Shown here one piece after another: positions 17,534 through 24,641 of a DNA stretch of 37,154 nt (position 1 is the first letter of the stretch; each line of letters begins with the position of its first letter). The position numbers and the translations under genes were made by a program. The stretch lies in contig NZ_JBNPVX010000029.1 in assembly GCF_050434145.1 (NCBI RefSeq), positions 1-37,154 on the forward strand. Reading direction: 5' to 3'. This DNA is from JAISST01 sp050434145 (GTDB lineage: Bacteria > Fusobacteriota > Fusobacteriia > Fusobacteriales > Fusobacteriaceae). The notes under the pieces are model-generated. The model was not told the DNA's origin. It made no database searches and was given only the letters and a program-made list of their open reading frames with translations.

Positions 17534-17562
17534 ATGGTACCATAATTACCCCATTAAATCAA
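17534..17562 (-). promoter_or_regulatory. Predicted tpsB promoter
   Basis: On the minus strand TTGATT (17562-17557) and TACCAT (17539-17534) are 17 bp apart, and TGG just before the -10 makes an extended -10. The score is moderate because the -10 hexamer matches only 4 of 6. Confidence 0.4.
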
Positions 17563-17617
17563 TTAAAAATAAAAAAAATTATTTTTATCTTATTCAGTAC
17601 AAATATTTTAAAATTTG

Positions 17618-17626
17618 TGATATAAT
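17618..17626 (+). promoter_or_regulatory. Extended -10 promoter of the acyltransferase gene
   Basis: TGA followed by TATAAT (17621-17626) is an extended -10 element. No good -35 was found at the right distance. It lies about 55 bp before the TTG start. Confidence 0.45.
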
Positions 17627-17680
17627 AATATACAAAGATAGGTCTACAATAACTTCAAAACTAAAATTTAGGTGGTAAAA

Positions 17681-18571
17681 TTGAAATCCTTAAAATACAA
17701 AACAGAGTATTTTATTTTTTTGTTTGTTAAAAAAATACTATTACTCTTTCCTGAAAAATACAGATTTGCATTTGCTGAATTTTTAGGTGTTTTAGCATAT
17801 TATTTAATAAAAAAAAGGCGTCTTATAGCCAATTATAATATAAGATTAGCATTTCCAGATATGACTGATGATGAAATAAAAACAATTGCTAAAAAGTCTT
17901 ATAAAATAATGGCTAAATCATTTATTTCTTCCCTTTGGTACAAAAGTTATGTAAAAAATCCAAACAATATCAAGGTTATAAATAAAGAACTTGCTCTTGA
18001 TATCCACAAAAAAGGAAGAGGTATAATTGGGGCTACTATGCATTTTGGAAATATAGATATGGCTTCTAGAGCCATGCATGAATATAATTTTGTTGCTATT
18101 GCAAAACGCCAAAAAAATCCTTATATTAACAGATTTATTACAGAATCTCGAGAAAAATACCTTGAAATAAAAATCCTACAAAAAAGTAAAAATACAGTCA
18201 AAGAAATTATTGAATATCTAAAAAAAGGTTATATTATTGGTCTTTTCTCAGATCATAGAGATAAAGGAACTACTGTTAACTTCTTTGGCAAAGAAACAAT
18301 AGCTCCTACTGGTGCTATATCTTTAGCACTGAAATATAATATTCCACTAGTGTTCGCCTATACTGTTTTTAATACTGATAATACATGTACTGTTCACATA
18401 GAAGAGGAAATTATTCTTCAAAGAACAGATAATTTCAAAAAGGATGTGCATGATAATACACAAATGTTGATCCATAAAATAGAAGAAGTTATTATAAAAA
18501 ATCCTGAACAGTGGATGTGGTTCCACGATAGATGGAATATATATAAGGAAATTAAAAATAAGAATAAATAA
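17681..18571 (+). CDS. LpxL/HtrB-type lysophospholipid/lipid A acyltransferase
   Basis: 296 aa from TTG at 17681, chosen because AGGTGG ends about 5 nt upstream; a GTG at 17672 would sit on that site. The family transfers acyl chains to Kdo2-lipid IVA at the inner leaflet of the inner membrane. Seen: an N-terminal hydrophobic anchor segment, the catalytic HxxxxD motif HFGNID, AKRQKNPYINRFI, the GLFSDHRDKGTTVNFFGK block, and C-terminal PEQWMWFHDRW. These are diagnostic of LpxL/LpxM-like proteins. Which secondary acyl chain it adds cannot be told. Potentially cotranscribed with potD, since no terminator is visible in the 76-nt gap. Confidence 0.88.
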   Translation: MKSLKYKTEYFIFLFVKKILLLFPEKYRFAFAEFLGVLAYYLIKKRRLIANYNIRLAFPDMTDDEIKTIAKKSYKIMAKSFISSLWYKSYVKNPNNIKVINKELALDIHKKGRGIIGATMHFGNIDMASRAMHEYNFVAIAKRQKNPYINRFITESREKYLEIKILQKSKNTVKEIIEYLKKGYIIGLFSDHRDKGTTVNFFGKETIAPTGAISLALKYNIPLVFAYTVFNTDNTCTVHIEEEIILQRTDNFKKDVHDNTQMLIHKIEEVIIKNPEQWMWFHDRWNIYKEIKNKNK

Positions 18572-18647
18572 CAATTATTCCCTGTTTTATAATCATAGTT
18601 ATAGTTATTTAAAAATTAAATTATAAAAAAATTTTCTGGAGGTTAAA

Positions 18648-19679
18648 TTGAAAAAATTTTTACTTATTATTACATTATTTATTGGTTCAATTTCAAATTT
18701 TGCAAGTTCAGATTCCCAAAATAACACTTTATACATTTACAATTGGGCTGAATATATTCCTGAAGAAATTTATAATGAATTTCAAAAAGAATTTGGGGTA
18801 AAGGTAATAGAAGATACATACTCCACAAATGAAGAATTATTCACAAAACTAAAAGCTGGTGGAGATGGGTATGATATAGTTATTCCATCTGCAGATTATT
18901 ATGAAATTATGATTAAAGAAAATATGTTGGAAAAAATAGACAAAAGTAAAATCTCTACTTTTTCTAATATTGATGAAGACATATTAAAAAAAGTACAAGA
19001 CTTTGATCCAAACAATGATTATGGAATCCCTTATGTAATTGGTGCAACTATAATTGCTGTAAATACAAAATACGTCACTGATTATCCAGAAGATTTCTCA
19101 ATTTATGACAAGCCAGAGTTAAAAGGGAAAATGACATTGCTTGATGACATGAGAGAACTTATGACTTCTGCTTTAGCAATTGATGGACATCCACAGACTA
19201 CAAAAGAAGAAAAAGATATTGCTGCTGCTGCTGAAAGAATTAAAGGTTGGAAAAAAAATATAGCAAAATTCGATGCTGAATCTTTTGGAAAAGGATTTGC
19301 TAATGGTGATTTTTGGGTTGTACATGGTTATATAGATAATATCCTCAGAGAACTTGATGAGGAAGGATTAAAAAATACAAAATTCATATTACCTAAAGTA
19401 GGAGGAACTGCATACATTGATTCTATGGTTATTTTAAAAAGTGCTCCTAACAAAGATTTAGCACACAAATTTATTGAATTTATTCATAGACCTGAAGTCT
19501 ATGCACGTATTGCTGATTACTTAGATGCACCATCTTTAAACACAAAAGCAAGAGAATACATGAAGACTACCCCTACTTTTTCTATAGAAGAAGTTAAAAA
19601 TGCGACAATTCTTAGAGATATCAACGAATCTCTTGAATTACAAAATCAATATTGGGAAGATATACTTCTATCAAATTAG
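18648..19679 (+). CDS. potD: PotD-type spermidine/putrescine-binding protein
   Basis: 343 aa periplasmic solute-binding protein. A signal peptide spans about 1-20 (KKFLLIITLFIGSISNFAS), with no lipobox cysteine, so it is probably soluble. The mature protein begins with NTLYIYNWAEYIPEEI, the hallmark of PotD/PotF; GGDGYDIVIPS, YGIPYVIGATIIAVN and the late IEFIHRPEVYARIADY block also fit. It should deliver polyamines to a PotABC importer, but no permease or ATPase gene is adjacent. The start is TTG at 18648 with GGAGG 5 nt upstream. A TATAAT at 18588-18593 may be its own -10. Confidence 0.9.
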   Translation: MKKFLLIITLFIGSISNFASSDSQNNTLYIYNWAEYIPEEIYNEFQKEFGVKVIEDTYSTNEELFTKLKAGGDGYDIVIPSADYYEIMIKENMLEKIDKSKISTFSNIDEDILKKVQDFDPNNDYGIPYVIGATIIAVNTKYVTDYPEDFSIYDKPELKGKMTLLDDMRELMTSALAIDGHPQTTKEEKDIAAAAERIKGWKKNIAKFDAESFGKGFANGDFWVVHGYIDNILRELDEEGLKNTKFILPKVGGTAYIDSMVILKSAPNKDLAHKFIEFIHRPEVYARIADYLDAPSLNTKAREYMKTTPTFSIEEVKNATILRDINESLELQNQYWEDILLSN

Positions 19680-19732
19680 AAAATAAAAAACAAAATAACT
19701 GCAGGGCAACCTTTGTTAGATTTTTAATATAA

Positions 19733-19790
19733 ACGAATCTTAAAGCTTGAATTTACAAGATATAAAATAGTTTTGCAACAGCTTAAATTA
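19733..19790 (+). promoter_or_regulatory. Conserved leader element upstream of dnaN (copy 1)
   Basis: This 58-bp stretch matches the region upstream of khpA (31921-31976, minus strand) almost base for base. Shared blocks in order are ACGA, AAAGCT, GAATTT, CAAGA, ATAAAATAGTTT and AACAGCTTAAATTA, with only one 1-nt gap; TAGGAGGA then follows in both. It contains AGCTTGAATT and AGCTTAAATT as a direct repeat 36 bp apart, and a possible -10 (TATAAAAT). It may be a shared promoter/operator or an RNA leader; the function is unknown. Confidence 0.7.
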
Positions 19791-19817
19791 TATAACCAAT
19801 TAGGAGGAATGAAAAGC

Positions 19818-20969
19818 ATGAAATTTTCTATTGACCAAAATAAATTGATATCAATTCTTTCCGAATTTTCAAATATTCTGAAAGAAAACCCTGTAAAGCC
19901 AATAGTTGCTGGATTACAAATAAAAGCTAAAGATAATAGAATAACTTTTATTGGTACAAATCTTGAAGTTAATTACATAAGAGAAGTGGAAGAAGTGGTA
20001 GATATTGAAGGTAGTGTTGTCATCAAACCTGCTTTATTATTGGAATACATAAAGTTACTTGATGAAGAAAGAATCGAGATAATGCAAAATGAAAATTCCA
20101 TCAAAGTACACCATGCAACATTTGCAATATTATCCAATGAATCTTATCCTATTATTACCATACCTAAAGTAAAAAGTTCGGAAGATGATAACAGTGAATC
20201 AGATTCTTATACAAATAAAGCTTTTTCAATTGAAGGAGACAAATTTGTTAAATGGCTAGAAAAAAGTAAATTTGCTGCTTCAGCATCCAGAGAAACCATT
20301 GCTGTAAATTGTCTCAGATTAGTTTTGAGAAATGATTATATTGAAATGGTATCTACAGATTCACACAGACTATTGTACCTTAAGGAAAATGTGCATTCAC
20401 AAATTGAAAAAGATGCTTCTATTCCTCTAGATACTGTCAATGTTATTTGTAAACTCCTAAAAGACTACACTAAAGAAATTAATATCGGATTTTCAGGAGA
20501 TATCCTCAACATCACATGGGATGGAGCCTTATTCTCTAGTAAAACTACTGCTGTTCCCTTCCCTGATTATAGAGCAATCATTGAAAAAACTATTCCTAAT
20601 GATATACAAGGTCAATTGAAAAAAACTATGGAATTTAATAAAAGCGAACTTACTGATGCATTAAAGAGAGTTATAACTGTTGCTAAGACAAGTATCGATT
20701 CAAAATTTGGAGCAAAATTTTCATTTAAAGATAAAACCTTAGAAATAAATGCAAATTCTGGTCGTGGAAAAATTAATCAAAAAGTAAATATGCTTAAAAC
20801 TGGTGATGATTTCTTTGCATCACTAAACTGTAAGTATTTTGCGGATTATTTAGATAATATTGGTGATAATCCACTTGTTCGTGGCACTGATGCTGGTTCT
20901 ATGTTTGAAATTAATGAAATCAATAAAGATAATTATAAATATATTTTAATGCCACTTGCAATGAGATAA
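19818..20969 (+). CDS. dnaN: DNA polymerase III beta sliding clamp
   Basis: 383 aa from the ATG at 19818, which has GGAGG 10 nt upstream; a longer reading from 19773 would start inside the conserved leader. It forms the ring clamp that tethers PolC to DNA. Family features are MKFSIDQNKLISILSEFSNIL at the N-terminus, the three-domain repeat pattern, LRLVLRNDYIEMVSTDSHRLLY in domain 2, and the C-terminal YILMPLAMR that forms part of the partner-binding pocket. It is not beside dnaA or recF, and no DnaA-box cluster is near. It ends at a strong bidirectional terminator. Confidence 0.95.
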   Translation: MKFSIDQNKLISILSEFSNILKENPVKPIVAGLQIKAKDNRITFIGTNLEVNYIREVEEVVDIEGSVVIKPALLLEYIKLLDEERIEIMQNENSIKVHHATFAILSNESYPIITIPKVKSSEDDNSESDSYTNKAFSIEGDKFVKWLEKSKFAASASRETIAVNCLRLVLRNDYIEMVSTDSHRLLYLKENVHSQIEKDASIPLDTVNVICKLLKDYTKEINIGFSGDILNITWDGALFSSKTTAVPFPDYRAIIEKTIPNDIQGQLKKTMEFNKSELTDALKRVITVAKTSIDSKFGAKFSFKDKTLEINANSGRGKINQKVNMLKTGDDFFASLNCKYFADYLDNIGDNPLVRGTDAGSMFEINEINKDNYKYILMPLAMR

Positions 20970-20996
20970 GATCAAATTATAAATACATAAAATATA

Positions 20997-21047
20997 TAAA
21001 AGGTATATTTCAAGAGAACATAAGTTTTCCAAATATACCTTTTTTTA
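20997..21047. terminator. Bidirectional terminator between dnaN and the DUF2156 gene
   Basis: AAAAGGTATATTT (20998-21010) pairs perfectly with AAATATACCTTTT (21031-21043) across a 20-nt loop. A T run follows on the plus strand and a weaker T tract on the minus strand. Confidence 0.85.
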
Positions 21048-21055
21048 TATATTTT

Positions 21056-21931
21056 TTATTTTTCACCAGTTATAATATATTTTTTCATGAGAAAAGCTGG
21101 ATGGTATGATAGTTTTGCCTCTCTTAATCCTTCATCACCAAAATCATCTTCCCTATTTACATATTTAAACCCTTGAAACTCATTTTCTAGAAATAGCTTG
21201 TTAATCACTTGATAGGAACCTATATAATCATTAAGACCTTTCTCAATATGTATTAACACATATTCATCAGTAATAGCTTCCCCTATTGTATAACATATTA
21301 CTTTCCCATCTACCCGAATTAAACCACCAGTACAATCAAGTTTATCAAAATTTTGAAACACATTTTTTATTCCTATATTTTCATTTCTTAACACAGGAAC
21401 TAACTCGCATTCTTTGGTATAGCACCAAGTTGACTGAAAATCCTTTATTTCATTAATGTTGTCACTTGTGATTTTTTCATAAGTGTAATCTGGATATTTT
21501 CTCATAAATTGACTTATTCTATTTTTCTTTTTAGAATATTTTCTTCCTTTCAATGTTGCCAGATCTTCGTAATTGTATATATAATCAAAAGAATTCCTAT
21601 ATTCTTCCATTACAAAGTCTTCTCTTAATATTTCTTCCCATTTTTCTGGTACTTGTAATATTCTATGGCTCTCTTTCAACAACTCTTTTATTTCTTCTTT
21701 CACATTCTCTATATTTCCTGATTTTGAAAATGGTAAAAAGAAATGATTATCATCCATAAAATTTGATTTTATAATTAAAATATCACCATCTCGTTTTGTT
21801 TTATATTCTAATCGTTCTCCCTCACTCCAAATATATTGATTTGTAAAATTATAATCACAGTTTTCAAATTTGCCCTTTAAAAAACTATCCAAGATTTCTT
21901 TATCATCAATAGTTATTTTCTTCCATTCCAT
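21056..21931 (-). CDS. DUF2156 protein (phosphatidylglycerol lysyltransferase C-terminal-like)
   Basis: 291 aa, without membrane segments. It resembles the soluble tandem-GNAT domain of MprF-type lysyltransferases (DUF2156). Family marks are CDYNFTNQYIWS near the N-terminus, the run FDYIYNYEDLATLKGRKYSKKKNRI in the middle, HIEKG, and the C-terminal YVNREDDFGDEGLREAKLSYHP. There is no flippase domain, so it is not a full MprF. Stand-alone members have uncharacterised or aminoacyl-/acyl-transfer roles. The ATG has AAGGAG 12 nt upstream. It stands alone between a terminator and mlaA (62-nt gap). Confidence 0.85.
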   Translation of the reverse strand: MEWKKITIDDKEILDSFLKGKFENCDYNFTNQYIWSEGERLEYKTKRDGDILIIKSNFMDDNHFFLPFSKSGNIENVKEEIKELLKESHRILQVPEKWEEILREDFVMEEYRNSFDYIYNYEDLATLKGRKYSKKKNRISQFMRKYPDYTYEKITSDNINEIKDFQSTWCYTKECELVPVLRNENIGIKNVFQNFDKLDCTGGLIRVDGKVICYTIGEAITDEYVLIHIEKGLNDYIGSYQVINKLFLENEFQGFKYVNREDDFGDEGLREAKLSYHPAFLMKKYIITGEK

Positions 21932-21993
21932 AGTATTGTGCTACTCCTTTTTAGTTATCATATAAATGTTAACAATTGATTTTTTTTATTTAA

Positions 21994-22773
21994 TTATTTT
22001 TTCTCTTTTCTTCTGATATGAATAATATCTGGTTTTTTAGATGCTTTTTCCTGAATATCTCTATATTTGACAAACAAAAATCTCAAATATTCATATTCAA
22101 AAGGCGATCCTGAAGAATAATATCTAAAATCTAATGTACTCCTAGCATCTATGGCTGTAACTATAGTAACAGGAGCAGAAGAAATTTCTTTAAAACCCAT
22201 TGCTTCATAAGGATCTAGAAATATTGGATTTAACGAATCTACTCCTTTTCCCAAAGTATCTCTTAGATTGCTAGGTCCTATTAATGGCAACATAAGATAT
22301 GGTCCACGTCTAACACCATAATGGGCCAATGTTAATCCAAAATCTTCATGAGGTACAGGCATTCCCATACTAGAAGCTACATCTATAGTACCACCTACCC
22401 CTACTGTACTATTCATTGTAAACCGTCCTATAGCACGCATAGCCTTTTTTACTTTACCTTGCATTAAAGAATTTGTTGCTGTGGGTATCATTTTATTATT
22501 TTTGGAAAAATTTCTAATCCCTTTCTGTACTACATTTGGTGTAACAAATTTATATGCATTAACCACTGGAATAAAGATATATTTATCAAACCCATAATTG
22601 AAATAATAAATTCTTCTATTCATTGGCTCCAATGGGTCATATATCTTCATTCTATTTACTGAAGAATAATTATTTTTACTTTTAGTAGTCATATAATCTG
22701 AACTAAAACTTTCAAAAGACGATAAAATCATAATAAATACAAAGGAAAGTTTTAGTATTTTACTTTTTTTCAA
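21994..22773 (-). CDS. mlaA: MlaA/VacJ family outer-membrane lipid asymmetry protein
   Basis: 259 aa from TTG at 22773, chosen for GGGGGAGG 8 nt upstream; an ATG at 22791 would sit upstream of that site. MlaA removes misplaced phospholipids from the outer leaflet of the outer membrane and passes them to the Mla pathway. Hallmarks are YDPLEPMNRRIYYFNYGFD, a central glycine-rich VGVGGTIDVAS, HEDFGLTLAHYGV, GPYLMLPLIGPSNLRD and DSLNPIFLDPYEAM. The N-terminal export signal is clear but has no cysteine, so the usual lipid anchor seems absent. The gene overlaps the upstream hydrolase by 14 nt. No mlaBCDEF genes are in the window. Confidence 0.92.
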   Translation of the reverse strand: MKKSKILKLSFVFIMILSSFESFSSDYMTTKSKNNYSSVNRMKIYDPLEPMNRRIYYFNYGFDKYIFIPVVNAYKFVTPNVVQKGIRNFSKNNKMIPTATNSLMQGKVKKAMRAIGRFTMNSTVGVGGTIDVASSMGMPVPHEDFGLTLAHYGVRRGPYLMLPLIGPSNLRDTLGKGVDSLNPIFLDPYEAMGFKEISSAPVTIVTAIDARSTLDFRYYSSGSPFEYEYLRFLFVKYRDIQEKASKKPDIIHIRRKEKK

Positions 22774-24031
22774 TTCCAAAACCTCCCCCATTAAGATATT
22801 TAATCATCAATTGTATATTTTCTGGAAAGTACATATTACCACAATGACCACCATGTGGAAATAAAATCAATCTATTTTCAAAAGTTTTTTCCAAAAATTT
22901 GATATTTTGATCATTTAATATAAGTTCATCCCTATTAGTTACAACCACTATTTTATCAGCAGTTTTTAAATAACTTTCAATTTTTTTCATAGAAATCTCT
23001 TTTCTCAACTGTTCAAAAGTCATGTTTCTCTCTTTTTTTACAACTGGGATCATTATCCTATTCATATAATCCTCAAAAGATGCAAAATTTATCTTTTGAA
23101 AATATTTGAATGTACTTTCAAATTTCTTAACTGGTTTATTTACGTATACTTTTGTCTTATTATAAACATCAGCTGTATAATTAATATCTATTGCTGTAAC
23201 TCTAAATACAAGACCTATCAACCCTTGCATTTGTTCATCAGTCAATTGTGCATCTTTAAAGATAGCATACACATTTTCTGCTGAAAGTCCACCACCATAT
23301 TCATTACTTATAGCTTCTGTAGCATGATAGCCAATAAAATCAATCATATCCAGTACTTTCTTTCCTGCATCATTTCCACTTCCAAGGTAGGAATCTAAAG
23401 TAAGGGCAGAATCGTACAAATCTACTGCAGGATTTATCATATAAACTTTCTTAAAATTAAATTTGTTTTCTTGTTCATCAATATACGAAACAAAAGCTGC
23501 CTCAGTACCACCCAAGCTATAGCCAACTAAGCTAAAATCCACTACATCAATTTTCTTTTTAACATGATTATAAGCAGCTTCCATGGCATTATATATATCC
23601 ATGCAATCATCCATTAATATTCCAGGCAATTTTTTAGAGGAAGCAGTAACCATAAAATTTGTATTAAATGGTGATGCAATAGATATTACATGATAGCCTG
23701 CATCATATAATATTCGCTGAAAATTTGCCATTCTACTAGAATTGTGACTAGAACCTGTTCCTGCCAATAAAAAAACTAGAGGTGCTGGTCCCTTCTGATG
23801 TACCAGAGAAAACTTGAATTTATCATGAAACCACAAGTTGTCAGGAATGTTTTTTGTAGTTGCCAATTTTATCCCATATTCCTTGATTGGGATTTTTTTG
23901 CTTGTATCTGTTGGTGGTGCCAGTGTACTTCCAATAATAGTTGCTGCATAAGGGTTTTTAAGCATTTCTACATCATTTGCATATATAAAGTAACTCATTA
24001 ATACTAATAAAATATATAGTTTTTTTTTCAT
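22760..24031 (-). CDS. Exported alpha/beta hydrolase linked to mlaA
   Basis: 423 aa with a signal peptide at about 1-18 (KKLYILLVLMSYFIYA), so it is periplasmic or exported. Core features are PLVFLLAGTGSSHNSS (oxyanion loop), nucleophile elbow GYSLGG with Ser172, a likely acid Asp368 (TNRDEL) and a likely base His396 (PHGGHCGN). An inserted helical region (about 205-345) probably forms a lid, as in lipases. I do not recognise a named family. Its 3' end overlaps the mlaA start, so the two are translationally coupled; a phospholipid or lysolipid substrate is a reasonable guess but only inferred from that. The start has GGGAG 6 nt upstream. Confidence 0.82.
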   Translation of the reverse strand: MKKKLYILLVLMSYFIYANDVEMLKNPYAATIIGSTLAPPTDTSKKIPIKEYGIKLATTKNIPDNLWFHDKFKFSLVHQKGPAPLVFLLAGTGSSHNSSRMANFQRILYDAGYHVISIASPFNTNFMVTASSKKLPGILMDDCMDIYNAMEAAYNHVKKKIDVVDFSLVGYSLGGTEAAFVSYIDEQENKFNFKKVYMINPAVDLYDSALTLDSYLGSGNDAGKKVLDMIDFIGYHATEAISNEYGGGLSAENVYAIFKDAQLTDEQMQGLIGLVFRVTAIDINYTADVYNKTKVYVNKPVKKFESTFKYFQKINFASFEDYMNRIMIPVVKKERNMTFEQLRKEISMKKIESYLKTADKIVVVTNRDELILNDQNIKFLEKTFENRLILFPHGGHCGNMYFPENIQLMIKYLNGGGFGIEKK

Positions 24032-24106
24032 TTACATCTCCCGTTAAGTGGCATAACTTTTTACTATATCAATTGTACTTTAATTCACAAAAAAATTCAA
24101 GCAAAA

Positions 24107-24140
24107 AAATAAAATGAACATATTTATTATAAATATGTCC
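24107..24140 (-). terminator. Terminator after the HU gene
   Basis: On the minus strand an 11-bp stem (24140-24130 with 24126-24116; one G:U pair) with a 3-nt loop is followed by ATTTTATTTTTTT. It is placed about 12 nt after the HU stop. Confidence 0.8.
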
Positions 24141-24151
24141 ACTTGTTTAAA

Positions 24152-24439
24152 TTATTTCTTTTTGCTATTTACTAGTACTCCTAAATCTTTTCCAGCTGTA
24201 AATTTAACTGCTTTCTTAGCAGGTATTTTCATTTCAGCACCAGTTTGAGGGTTTCTAGCTGTTCTAGCTGCTCTATCTACTACTTTAAATTTTCCAAATC
24301 CTAAGAATGATACTTCTTCCCCAGCTCCTAAAGCATCTTTAACAGTTTCTATAAATGCCATAGTTTTTCTTTCAGCTTCAGCTTTAGTTGTGAATTCCCC
24401 TTTTGCATAATAAAGTTCTACAAATTCTTTTTTAGTCAT
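24152..24439 (-). CDS. HU/IHF family DNA-binding protein
   Basis: 95 aa, the normal size of the histone-like nucleoid protein HU, a dimer that bends DNA. Characteristic sequence: an N-terminal MTKKEFVELYY helix, GEEVSFLGFGKFKVVDRAARTARNPQTG with the DNA-contacting beta-arm (Arg/Asn-Pro), then IPAKKAVKFTAGKDL. The extra KK-rich C-terminus is ordinary. The start has AAGGAGG 10 nt upstream. It has its own promoter with a leader of roughly 120 nt and its own terminator, so it is monocistronic and probably strongly expressed. Confidence 0.96.
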   Translation of the reverse strand: MTKKEFVELYYAKGEFTTKAEAERKTMAFIETVKDALGAGEEVSFLGFGKFKVVDRAARTARNPQTGAEMKIPAKKAVKFTAGKDLGVLVNSKKK

Positions 24440-24568
24440 AGTAATAACTTCCTCCTTAAAAATAATTTTGGTAACTAACTAATTTATAGCATATAATTTC
24501 CTCTAAGTAAAGGTTTATAATTATTTTTTTTGATAACATAAAGCTCTTCTTGCTATAAATACTTTACT

Positions 24569-24596
24569 ATTATATCATATTTTTTGAGTAATGCAA
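24569..24596 (-). promoter_or_regulatory. Predicted HU promoter
   Basis: TTGCAT (24596-24591) and TATAAT (24574-24569) are spaced 16 bp on the minus strand. The predicted leader is about 120 nt, unusually long here. It contains ATTTATAGCA and TGCTATAAAT, a perfect 10-nt complement (24560-24551 and 24491-24482). Confidence 0.65.
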
Positions 24597-24641
24597 GGAT
24601 ATTTCTATGTTTTTATTCTGACAAATCTCAATAACAGCTAT

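Noticed and set aside
18572..18647. Terminator between the acyltransferase gene and potD
   Set aside because: No GC-containing hairpin with a T run is present; only AT-rich sequence and a possible -10.
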